A stretch of DNA of 64,000 bases from Schistocephalus solidus (Eukaryota; Platyhelminthes; Cestoda; Diphyllobothriidea; Diphyllobothriidae), in contig WEDG01003482.1 of the NCBI GenBank assembly GCA_017591395.1, positions 1 through 64,000 of the forward strand, written 5' to 3'. Position numbers and translations under genes: made by a program. A model generated the notes under the pieces. The model ran no database searches and had not been told where the DNA came from. It worked only from the letters and a program-made list of their open reading frames with translations. This document shows positions 55,324-64,000 of the stretch, one piece after another. Every line of letters begins with the position of its first letter. Within the stretch, counting starts at the first letter, position 1.

Positions 55324-58300
55324 GTATGTTACAATTTGCTGCCTTTGATACGACACTAAGTATGTTAGCTAAGACTGCTTGCGACTCAATTTGGAAGGCC
55401 TCTATTCCTGACGGAATTGTCCCGGTATACCAAGGTAGATATTCTTCGGGTCATCGGGCGGGTCTACGAGTTGTGTATTGGAGGAAACTTATCATGGCGC
55501 ACCGGGGGGGGGGGGGGGAGGTAGGAGAGAGGGATGAAGAGACAGATCGAACTATTAGAATCGTTTGCTATGCGGTGAATCTTGCAAGGTCGTTTTCCAC
55601 ACCTTGAAACGTTCCATATCTTCATCTTGCTTTTCTGTCCGATGCATCTACAAACCCACCGTTACATGAGCCTACTTATCTAGGCTGAGCATTGCAATCT
55701 ACGTGTAAAGCATGTTACACTGCGTCTTATCCCACTAGGAACTGCCACTTTCACACGATGCAAGAAAGCAGTGCTGATGATGAGAGACTATTTCCCATCG
55801 TGATGGTCTCTATGCTAGTTTCATTGACTTAGTAAGGTTGCTCGACGTCATAAACCAGAGAGGTTCAGACTTATGTTCATTTAGCTACACGATCGCAAAA
55901 TGCTGCATACTTGCTCCTGCAGTACAGATGACCTACCGCCAACTTTATAAATAAATTCGTATATGTTTCCAACGTAATCCATGCCTGAGGCCATTTCAGT
56001 CCGTTCGTTTTTGTTTTCATCCCCAACCGACTTTGTTGCCTTCCTCCGAGTTGACGAAAGAAATTTTAATCGTTTAGCGTAGATCAAGCCGTAGACACGA
56101 CTTACTTACTTGTAGATGGTACGGCTGTGATCAAGGCCATCTGTAAAAGACCCATAATGACAAGTTTGTTGAAAAACTGAAATACCTTTGGACAGGTAAC
56201 CGAATCCGACTGCTCATTGGGTTGAAAGGCGCTAGTTAGGCGTCTCTTTGTAGATTCGTGGAATAATGCTTAAGTTGAAACAACGCGACTTCTTACTTCG
56301 ATGGTACTACAGCCCCGTTTATCTTCTTAATCACGCTCTGTACCTGCGTCATGAATTTTTGCCAGCAGTAAGCCTTTCCTACGGGGTTATTTAGTGGCAT
56401 ATGATGCTAAGAATGAAGACAAACATGTCGCGGTTCACCGGACATGAATCAGCTAGTCAGATTTTTTCTATTCTGCGACAGGTAGAAGTTTGTGTGATAC
56501 CGAATTAACGTTTTGTTGGTGCTTCTATGGAAGACATTCGTTAAGCCGCCTCCCTATTCCTTTTCAGACAACGGCGATCCTCTTCAGCCGCCGTCTACAC
56601 GGAAGAGTGGGTTTGCTTTTCTAACTTAATTCACTTTTTCCTTCTCGATCTTTTTCTTCAGGAGGCGTGCGCAGCAAATGCACGCCTTTTGGTTGATTTT
56701 TCTTGAGATCAAACATGTAGGAGTGACACATGGAAGTAAGCCTGCAAATTTCCATGCCTTGAGTACTAACTTCTGAAGCGGAAGTCGAAGAGACATCGGC
56801 GGAAGGTGGGTTTGTTTGTCTGAGGTTTTCTACTCCTGCTCCGAGTATATCATCAGCAACCGGGGAAATTAACCGCTTTCATGCCTTTTTGCCGCTCTGC
56901 TGCCGTTCAGGCATTGGAACATTCGAATTAAAGGCAACTGTGGACAGTCTATTTGGTGCTTTCTTCTCAAAACGGCCAATGCGAGAGAGAGAGAGAGAGA
57001 GAAAGCAACGCTTTATTTTGAAAGTAAAATTCCATAAATTTCATCAAAAAAGGTCCTCCGTTCACCGTAAAGAATCGTCCTTGAATGCGTCTCAAAATAT
57101 CGATCAATTTGGTCTTCCTTCAAAAATGGTGCCAGCGTCGTGCGCTGATGACCTCATTTTGTTGTTTCGAACAAACAAATAGGGTTAAAATACAGTATAT
57201 AATGGGTGAACTAGGCCAATCGACATAGATATAAGAGGATTCACATGCGAATGGAGAGCAGAAAAGATGGCGGCTCAATTTCAAAAGCCCGCCTGCCGAT
57301 TCGTACAATGCGAGAGAAGCAAGGTATCAGCATGGCAGCTGGCTGCACAGCCACAGCAAATGTCCAACATGAGAGTCGCGCACGCCTATTTGCAGGCTCA
57401 CACCGCACAGGGCACTTGCACGCAATTCCCACATCAAATGGATGACCAGCTCGGACAGTGGACCGGTGCATGTTAGTGGCAGGAGAGCGTGAGTGTGAAC
57501 AATCGGACGGAATTTTCAACTGTCACATTGTACTAAGAGCCGGGGCTTCGAGGGCCGCTAACACCGTCTTCTCTAGACAGAGCCAGGTGGCAATGGCTCC
57601 TTCTAGCTGCGGCTTCTATGACACTCCTCTCAATTGGGATCCGAGCCGCCTCCTTTATCTTTGTATGAAAACCATCTTCATTATGCCTGGACCAAGCACG
57701 TGTGTGTGGCACGCGCAAACGAATTGTGTATTTTGGTCAGCCACTGCGTCCGATTCCGCCTTTGGTCATCCTAACTCTATCAGGAGAAAATCGCGTTTCA
57801 TTTGTTTCGGTTACTGTTTTATATGATACTGCCCCCACAGTGCCTTGACACAACGAGTACTTCAGACTTCATGCACTTGAACTTCGTTGCTCTGTCGCAA
57901 CAGAGTCAAATGTGTGCCATACACTTGTGCTGCTTCCAGTCGACTAGCGTGGGATGCTTTTTTCAAATAGTGGCTTCGGTTACATCTTCAGTAGGCCTTT
58001 GAATGGCCCTTCACCCACGCCTTATCAAGACTAGAGCTTGGAATACCATTCGAGTGCCCATGTGTTTAGTGTTATTACTGAGTTTCAATCGGATCATAAC
58101 AATCTGTTAGGTAGCAGTTATCACTCATGTCCATGTCGGGTTGTATTGACACCACTTCGACCCTTAGCTATGGCCGTATGTGCATGTAGCAACTAATTTC
58201 AGATGGGGGACTCGGACCATTTAACTACCAGAGCGAAACTCGTAATCATTCGGTTACCGGACTGGGGCAGGCGTCTTGTGCACAGGTGATGGGAGACAGA

Positions 58301-59030
58301 GGGAGTCCCTTTCGTTATACCAATTCAGTACCTTTCCACCGTAGTAAATCTGAGGAGCTTGAAGGTGTTACGATGGACCAAATGTCTTGGCTTCGAAAAC
58401 TGCTAACTGAAGAAAATCTCCCTCTCCTACGCCGAGCTGAGGGCCACGCTTTGGTGGTTTAGTATTAATGTGAGGTCAACTGAACTGAACAATCACTATT
58501 GGAGTTGAATTACGTGTGTGTGGTACGCGTAGAAGTGCCCACCACACCTTCGTCCTGACTCTGTTTTGCAATCGGAAACACGGTGAGTGAGAGAAGGGTG
58601 AAGCAGTTAACTCGCAAGTCATGACTTCGATTTCGTTGAAACAGCGCTGGCCTTCGTTACTTGCAGCGAAATAACTGTCCTGTTCCCCGCACACCTTTCG
58701 TCTGGAGCTTGATCCTACTAGGCAATCTTTAACGTTTAAAATAGAGCCGTCCGGATGCGTGCAAATCAGTAAGAAACATCGAAAATACAGGTACCGTCCT
58801 CTAGCAATCTTTCCATTATAAAGCGTACAGCAGATTTGCGCACAGTTTGTGCTTTCTTGACACTTTGTCTTGTCTAGTAATCCTCGTCTTACAACATTGC
58901 ATTTTTTGCGTCGTTTCGATGATTGCGCTAATTTTGTCTTCGAGAGGCCAATTTGTTTAGGTTTCAGCTGTTGTCCGGTTCGGCGACGTGTTTAAGAGAC
59001 GAGGATAAATTCCTTTTTTCTGTCCGAAAA
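55324..59030 (+). other. FAM135 intron with microsatellites and possible cassette exon
   Basis: Contains the G-run at 55504-55518, a GA tract at 56984-57003, the candidate 39-nt exon at 56568, and sequence near 57540-57730 and 58260-58600 that resembles eroded dispersed repeats. No other gene is supported. Confidence 0.4.
56568..56606 (+). CDS. possible 39-nt cassette exon of FAM135
   Basis: An acceptor (CCTATTCCTTTTCAG, to 56567) and a GTGGGT donor at 56607 bound 39 nt open in the required phase (Gln-Arg-Arg then Ser-Ser-Ser-Ala-Ala). Because the length is a multiple of three, the exons at 54811 and 59619 join in frame with or without it. It could be an alternatively spliced cassette or a chance match. 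The donor is mediocre. Confidence 0.35.
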
Positions 59031-59034
59031 AATG

Positions 59035-59380
59035 TTGAATCAATTGGTAACATAATTGGGTCGAGCAAATTATTAAAATCTGTCCAAATCCTCTACTAAT
59101 TAATTGTTCCCAGTAGACCTGGTGGATTCTAGATTGATTGCTTTGGAAATCCTGCTTGAGCAGTCAGCTTACTGTGTCAGAATCGGTTGATTCCATACGT
59201 TGCAGTAGGCTGGGCAGGTAACTTTACCCAAATTTTCTTAAACTCAAGGCTCCCGGTGTGGCCTCGTACCTCAGTTGGCTAGCGTTTTGGCTCTACTTAA
59301 GCCGTTCCCGTGCTAGCGTGGGTTGGATTCCCACCGAGGCCGCCGAGTTTTTCACAAGTGGTACAAATTAATAATTTAAA
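59035..59380 (+). repeat. SINE family D copy with cloverleaf-like tRNA part
   Basis: The body matches 47405-47640. The tRNA-like part, 59260-59341 (82 nt), has a perfect 7-bp acceptor stem GGCCTCG/CGAGGCC, an anticodon arm GGCT-CTACTTA-AGCC, an enlarged variable region, and a T-arm GTGGG/CCCAC with loop TTGGATT. That is a class II (Ser/Leu-type) shape, but the anticodon would be ACT, which is not expected for a working tRNA. I call it a SINE component, not a tRNA gene. Confidence 0.65.
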
Positions 59381-59618
59381 TTTGCCAAAATCCTCTACAA
59401 ATTGGTACCAATAAAACGAGATCCAAAGCAATTAGTAAACTGCGAGGATTTCATGCGTTTGGATTTTTTGGTGCGTTTTACGCCATTTCTACTTTCTTAT
59501 GTAAAAAGACACCCCTAGGGCTTGCTTTTCACATTAACTCCTGTCTGAACATAACTAATTTGACTAATCGTGTTGTTTCTACTCATTGTATGTAAGTAAC
59601 TATTTATTTGTCTTTTAG

Positions 59619-60105
59619 AATTGTCCGAATTGGTTCCTGCAGCAATCTTGCTGCCGCTGGTCAAGACTCGTGCCAGTGTGGTACGAGATCTGGAGTGGTA
59701 AAAAGAACACGAAACTACTCTCCTGATAGTAGTGTTTCCCAAGCCATTAGCTCCTGGAGTGGCGCTCGCAGTTCGCAAAAGTTCGCCTCCGAGATGACCA
59801 GTCCTCCGGAACATCTCTCTGCTAGTGCGGAATCTATTTCGAACTTGGACAGCCACCTCCCCCCTTCTCGCAAATCAAAGGCTAGACCACCACGTCCTAT
59901 GCTGTACTCCAGAGACTTTCTTAATGTGACTGAGCCTGTTGTTAATGTCGCTCAGAGTTGCCGTGTGGAGATGACTGATTTCAGGCAGCATCGTGCTAAA
60001 ACACAAGTACTGAAGCAAGACGTTGTAGAGATGGAGGAGGATCTGGCAGACTGGATGTTGGTTGATCCGGAGGATCATCTATCTCCATTGGAGAGGCGAC
60101 TTAAC
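59619..60105 (+). CDS. FAM135: FAM135 exon, linker III with acidic WMLVDPEDHLSPLE segment
   Basis: The acceptor is TTTGTCTTTTAG ending at 59618 and the donor is AAC/GTACGT at 60106. It enters in phase 2, compatible with 55323 or 56606, and leaves in phase 0. It contains a Ser-rich stretch, then RPPRPMLYSRDFLNV, and an acidic end VVEMEEDLADWMLVDPEDHL followed by SPLERRLN. It resembles the conserved short motif region ahead of the hydrolase domain in the family only in character. It is open for 162 codons. Confidence 0.85.
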
Positions 60106-60925
60106 GTACGTTTTAATCCTTTAGTCGTCATTTAAGAGGCTCACACTTTTCTTATTCGTGCCGTTAGTTGATTGGTGGATTAGTAGGTATGCGAATATTG
60201 TCTTGCTTACTTCCATCTTCCGTGTGATGACCTGTATTACTTATGGGGTTTAAAGAAGGCCAGTGTCGACGAGGAAAACCCAGGCTTACGTGCTTGCTGC
60301 CTCTTTTTTGAGTGTACTTTAAGTCACCTTTGTAAGATATATCGCTGAAAAGCTACTACTATTTTTCCCACTTATTTTGGATGTCTGCACAAATTGATGA
60401 TGGTTATACAAATTGACGGGAACTGCCGAACTCATAATTGCGACTGACTACACTGTCGTTTACGTACACTCATCGCGTCTCTAAACTGATCGGATGAAGA
60501 GAATTTCCCCATCCCTCACTCGCAGGACTCACCTACTAGGCGTTGAAGGTGGTTAATTACACAACGAAATCGTGTCCTACTCATTAATTCTCCTAAGTAG
60601 CAGCTAATATAGCAAATCAAAAAGCTATCTGGTTGTTCTGGGGTTTTTCGTTACCTATAGTCTCGACTGGAATATGATTGCTCCTTATTAAGAGTTGTAC
60701 CTGTGTAATTATTGTATAATTCGCTAAAAGAACGATATTTCAATTGCTCTCCAGGCCTTAAAATGGCATCGTGCTGCTTACGAAACTTGAGGCCTTTTAT
60801 GCAGCATTGATTACTTTTTTCCAATATGCTTGGACAATTCGAATAACTACGCGGCCCTCTTAAACACACAATTAAAAAAACTGATGTAAATTCTTTCCTC
60901 AAATGCGTTGTATGCGTGGGACGTG

Positions 60926-60973
<48 letters not shown>

Positions 60974-61009
60974 TGTGGGGCTCACCGATCTGCTTAAGGA
61001 ACATGCATG
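60106..61009 (+). repeat. FAM135 intron with (TA)n microsatellite
   Basis: A TA run of about 41 bp lies at 60928-60968; no gene is seen in the rest of the interval. Confidence 0.6.
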
Positions 61010-61175
61010 TTCCGTTGTGCCCTGGAGCTCAGACTAGAGCCCTCGCAGGCGGTCGCATAGCGACGTGTAGCATATGATAAAATGGAACCGACAAAGACAA
61101 GGGAGACGGGAATGGCCATTTCTGGCTTATTAGCCGTCATCAGCCAGTCATACCCAATCGATGCATACTAAGCTC
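61010..61175 (-). repeat. SINE family C copy, body only
   Basis: Contains 'GTTCCGTTGTGCCC', 'AGAGCCCTCGCAGGCGGTCG', 'GACAAAGACAAGGGAGAC', 'TTTCTGGCTTATTAGCCGTC' and 'CCAGTCATACCCAATC', as at 29875 and 52855. Head absent. Starts about 40 bp right of the TA run. Confidence 0.6.
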
Positions 61176-61497
61176 CTAACGGGTCGAAAAATGCTAAAAC
61201 CTTCAGAACTTCTCTCACCCTTCTGAGTTAAAGTGTGCCCCAGCTGACCTAGCCACCCTACACCTTGCTATTTTATTATGGCGCGTGACCGTTTTTACTT
61301 TTTTTCGGAGATAAATCTCTTAGTTCTCAAATGAACCGTATTCTTTCGGTATTGTCGACATCGCACAAATTCAGTCTACAGACAGACAAACTGACTGAGA
61401 TTGAAAATGTAGCTGTTAGTTGGGCGATTAGAAAATCATCCGAGCTCTGACTTCCTGACGATATTTCTAAACAGCGCTTTGCCATTTTCGTCTTCAG

Positions 61498-61852
61498 CGG
61501 CGTTCCTTCTCCTCAACCTGCGTACGCGATCCTCCTGTTATTCCAGATACCACCGTATCACCCGTTGGAAACGGCCTAAACCCCCTCCAGCTGAATACCA
61601 ATGAGTCAGCTGGTGGCGGTGGCGGTGCATTGCCTGTCAGTAAATCTTCTGACCGCCTAGTTGACGCCTTCGCTCCGGGCACCATGACCTTCGTAGTCTG
61701 GAAGGAGCATCTAAAACGCAAGCTTGCCCCCTTATATGGGGGTAATGTGTACAGTGACTTCTCTCAATTAGCTGCCCCACTGCCATTTTTCACATCTCCC
61801 TCCTCCAAGTCAGCTGATGTGCATCTGGTGATCTGTGTACACGGCCTTGATG
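61498..61852 (+). CDS. FAM135: FAM135 exon, start of the DUF676 hydrolase domain
   Basis: The acceptor is TTTTCGTCTTCAG ending at 61497; the donor follows GAT-G, with GT at 61853-61854. It enters in phase 0 and leaves in phase 1. After a Gly/Ser-rich lead it reads TFVVWKEHLKRKLAPLYGGN and ends VHLVICVHGLDG. The last element is the diagnostic first beta strand and oxyanion-loop 'HLVVCVHGLDG' of FAM135/DUF676 hydrolases. YSDFSQLAAPLPFF corresponds to the family 'YSDVAILPDSIPYF'. Confidence 0.96.
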
Positions 61853-61943
61853 GTATACCTATTCAAGTTCAATGTTTACGTGTTACTTAATTATATAAAG
61901 TAGGCGTTAATTAGCATATACAATTTATTTTTCCATCAAATAG

Positions 61944-62133
61944 GCACTTGCAACGATCTGCGATTAGTGGCCCTGTACCTTCAACTGGCGGTACCCGACG
62001 CAGATTTCGACTTCCTCATGTCGGAAAGCAACCACGAAGATACATTTGCCAATTTTGATGTGCTGCGGGACAATCTTGTTGATGAAATCCTCAGTCATGT
62101 GGACAGGATGGAAGACCAGCCGTCACACATTAG
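61944..62133 (+). CDS. FAM135: FAM135 hydrolase-domain exon 2
   Basis: The acceptor is TTCCATCAAATAG ending at 61943 and the donor is TTAG/GTACTC at 62134. It enters in phase 1 and leaves in phase 2, across a short 91-bp intron. It encodes NDLRLVALYLQLAVPDADFD then FLMSESNHEDTFANFDVL, followed by a helix ending in VDEILSHVDRM. This tracks the vertebrate '[35 protein letters not shown]' almost residue for residue. No break is seen. Confidence 0.96.
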
Positions 62134-62619
62134 GTACTCAACATGCATGAAAGGTGTTAACCATTTTTAGCTACTGTAACAACTATGATACCCTAGCATA
62201 CCTTTATTGGAGTTTTCCTATCTTACCTTCCCTTTATAGTCTTTTGAGCACAATTCAGGCGTTTAGTTTCGACGGTATGCTACGAAATTTTGGTGCTTTG
62301 ACAAAAAAACGAAAACCTCTGTAAATGAGGCTGAAAGGCTTGCTAGTAGGCAATATGATTCGGACTCCATTTGTACACCGTAGAGTATGAGGCCTTTGAA
62401 TGGAGCCTCGTCCCAGCCACCCCAATAAATATCACTACTTAAGTAGGATGCTGATTTTTCTCTTCTTTTTCAATACCTTAAAAAAGATCAATAATTTTTT
62501 TGTAAGTGACAAAAAAATCGGTCAGTTCTTGAACTCGTTTCGTAGAATATTGCTTTACCTATAATTGGGTAAAGAAAGTAACAAGTTTGTTCATATGAGA
62601 TGTTTTTGAAATACTTGCT

Positions 62620-62765
62620 TAATTAATAGGGGTTTTGAATGATTTGAATAGTTAGTATAATCCAGTTGTGAAACAATCGGTATCCGCGGCGGTGGATTTG
62701 AACCCACGCCAGCAAGAGGCAGGCTTCAGTACAGCCAACACTACCACTTGATCTTAGTGGTTTTG
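62620..62765 (-). repeat. SINE family D copy, tRNA-like head
   Basis: On the minus strand, 62765-62690 reads AGTGGTAGTGTTGGCTGTAC, CTTGCTGGCGTGGGTTCAAA and TCCACCGCCGCGG, i.e. A-box-like and B-box-like parts of the family D tRNA segment. Body sequence is poorly preserved to the left. Confidence 0.5.
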
Positions 62766-62984
62766 CGTGATAGCTCTTATGGCCGTCAATCGTCCAGCTC
62801 ATTAATGGTTCTGATAGAGTTTGCAGTATGGTCCACTTTTTCTCTAGGGCACGGGAGGCTTTTCACACAGGGAACATTCAAAGCATATAGTTCGAATGCC
62901 TCACTTGATCGACTACCTTGTGCCCCACAGGATGGCAGACAGAGGGATGATGACTTACTCTTTAATTAGTATATATTGATGGTA

Positions 62985-63260
62985 GATTTGCGCAATATCT
63001 ACCACGCTCTTTCTTCTCACACTTACCTGAACCCGGTGTCAAGGTTAGGTTAAGAAGACCGGAAGCGAGATCGGACGCAGGCTTTGGGAGAGCTAAACAA
63101 TTCGTCTTCGTGTGCCATGCACGACAGTCCAACCGTTGATTCCCACGAGATCCGCCGTTTGCTCAACAAGTGTGTGTAGTGGCGCAACTTCGCACAAATG
63201 CACACTGGGCTGACCACGCGGTCCGAGTTCTCCCGTCAGGTGGAATCCGTGCACACAACC
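62985..63260 (+). repeat. dispersed repeat family B, copy
   Basis: Partner of 16925-17180 (ACCCGGTGTCAAGG, AAGAAGACCGG, CACACTGGGCTGACCACGCG, TCCGAGTTCTCCCG). The overlapping ORF at 63198-63578 has no recognised motif. The intron ends at the acceptor at 63891. Confidence 0.55.
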
Positions 63261-63811
63261 TGCTTCGCACACATTGGATCAGAATTTCGCACACGCAAGA
63301 AAGGGCTGGCTCCAATCCCAACTGAGTGGGAGTGTCATATTGCTCAACCTGGTTGCTATCGGGATTGGTTCATCGACTCAGTCGACAGCCTTCCGTGCCA
63401 TGGTTTCATAGCTCACAGCGATAATTTAAGAGCGCATAAGATTGTTTATAGAGAGAAGTATGCGCCGAGTACCAACACAGCTTTTCTTTTAAGCAGAGCA
63501 GACACTAGTGAAATGTTATTAAAAATCGTAATACGCCCTCTTCTCGAAATGACTGGATTTGAATCCTTGGTGCCTTGAACAATTCTCAGTCCAAGGTTAG
63601 CCTATTTCCATGTAACTTTGCGTACTGTCCGGTAAGTAACATAGCAACTTAAATTACAGCAGCCTTTTTTCACTACTTTCGGTGTAACCTGGGCTAATGC
63701 TGGTGTTGCAGCGTCATGCTATGGTGGGAAACAGACCTTGTATTTCGTTCTGACTCAGTGGCATAAAAGGAAGTCAGTTACACTGAGCTTCTACTTTTTC
63801 GCCCGCGGTGA

Positions 63812-64000
<189 letters not shown>

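Noticed and set aside
59260..59341. functional tRNA gene
   Set aside because: Good cloverleaf, but the anticodon is unexpected and the segment recurs as a decayed part of a dispersed repeat.

Overview
The window looks like nuclear DNA of a flatworm, most likely a tapeworm. Genes are split into small exons with long introns. The intergenic and intronic DNA is packed with decayed retroelements: CR1-like and RTE-like LINEs, Ty3/gypsy, Penelope-like elements and tRNA-derived SINEs. One LINE carries a C2H2 zinc-finger tail of a kind I associate with pseudophyllidean tapeworms. The taxon call is an inference from remembered families, not a search result.

One host gene is well supported: a FAM135-type gene on the + strand, a putative DUF676-fold serine hydrolase. 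Its recognisable exons run from 14,432 to beyond the right edge. Eleven exons are named with splice sites and matching phases: 14432-14779, 15294-15470, 39211-39366, 44199-44272, 48722-49065, 52042-52546, 54811-55323, 59619-60105, 61498-61852, 61944-62133 and 63892 onward. A possible 39-nt cassette lies at 56568. The first exon was not found. The exons for roughly 80-100 residues between 15,470 and 39,211 are only tentatively proposed (31,035 and 31,270). The last visible exon carries the GHSLG nucleophile elbow, and the rest of the hydrolase domain lies off the right end.

Layout. 0-1.1 kb: GA-rich dispersed repeat, then a decayed gypsy pol (-). 2.6-6.7 kb: near full-length but broken CR1-like LINE (-). 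7.4-13.6 kb: two copies of one TIR DNA transposon; the second is internally deleted and carries a 525-bp solo LTR. 14.4-15.5 kb: two FAM135 exons. 15.5-39.2 kb: a very large intronic interval with the zinc-finger LINE (-), Penelope tails, an RTE-like LINE nested in a SINE, a 1.5-kb repeat copy, a hammerhead-bearing hairpin and a telomere-like tract. 39.2-64 kb: the remaining FAM135 exons, with introns holding the second 1.5-kb repeat copy, SINEs, a Penelope fragment and microsatellites.

The most interesting signal is a recurring architecture. Four places (about 21.7-22.2, 32.0-32.5, 35.46-35.72 and 39.4-40.0 kb) hold two hammerhead-ribozyme-like cores in inverted, diverging orientation. One core, at 35,598-35,635 (+), has an intact CUGAUGA/GAAA/GUC set with pairable stems. 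A fifth site (50.8-51.2 kb) has inverted Penelope 3' tails around a GIY-YIG remnant. These look like small Penelope-derived elements with inverted terminal modules.
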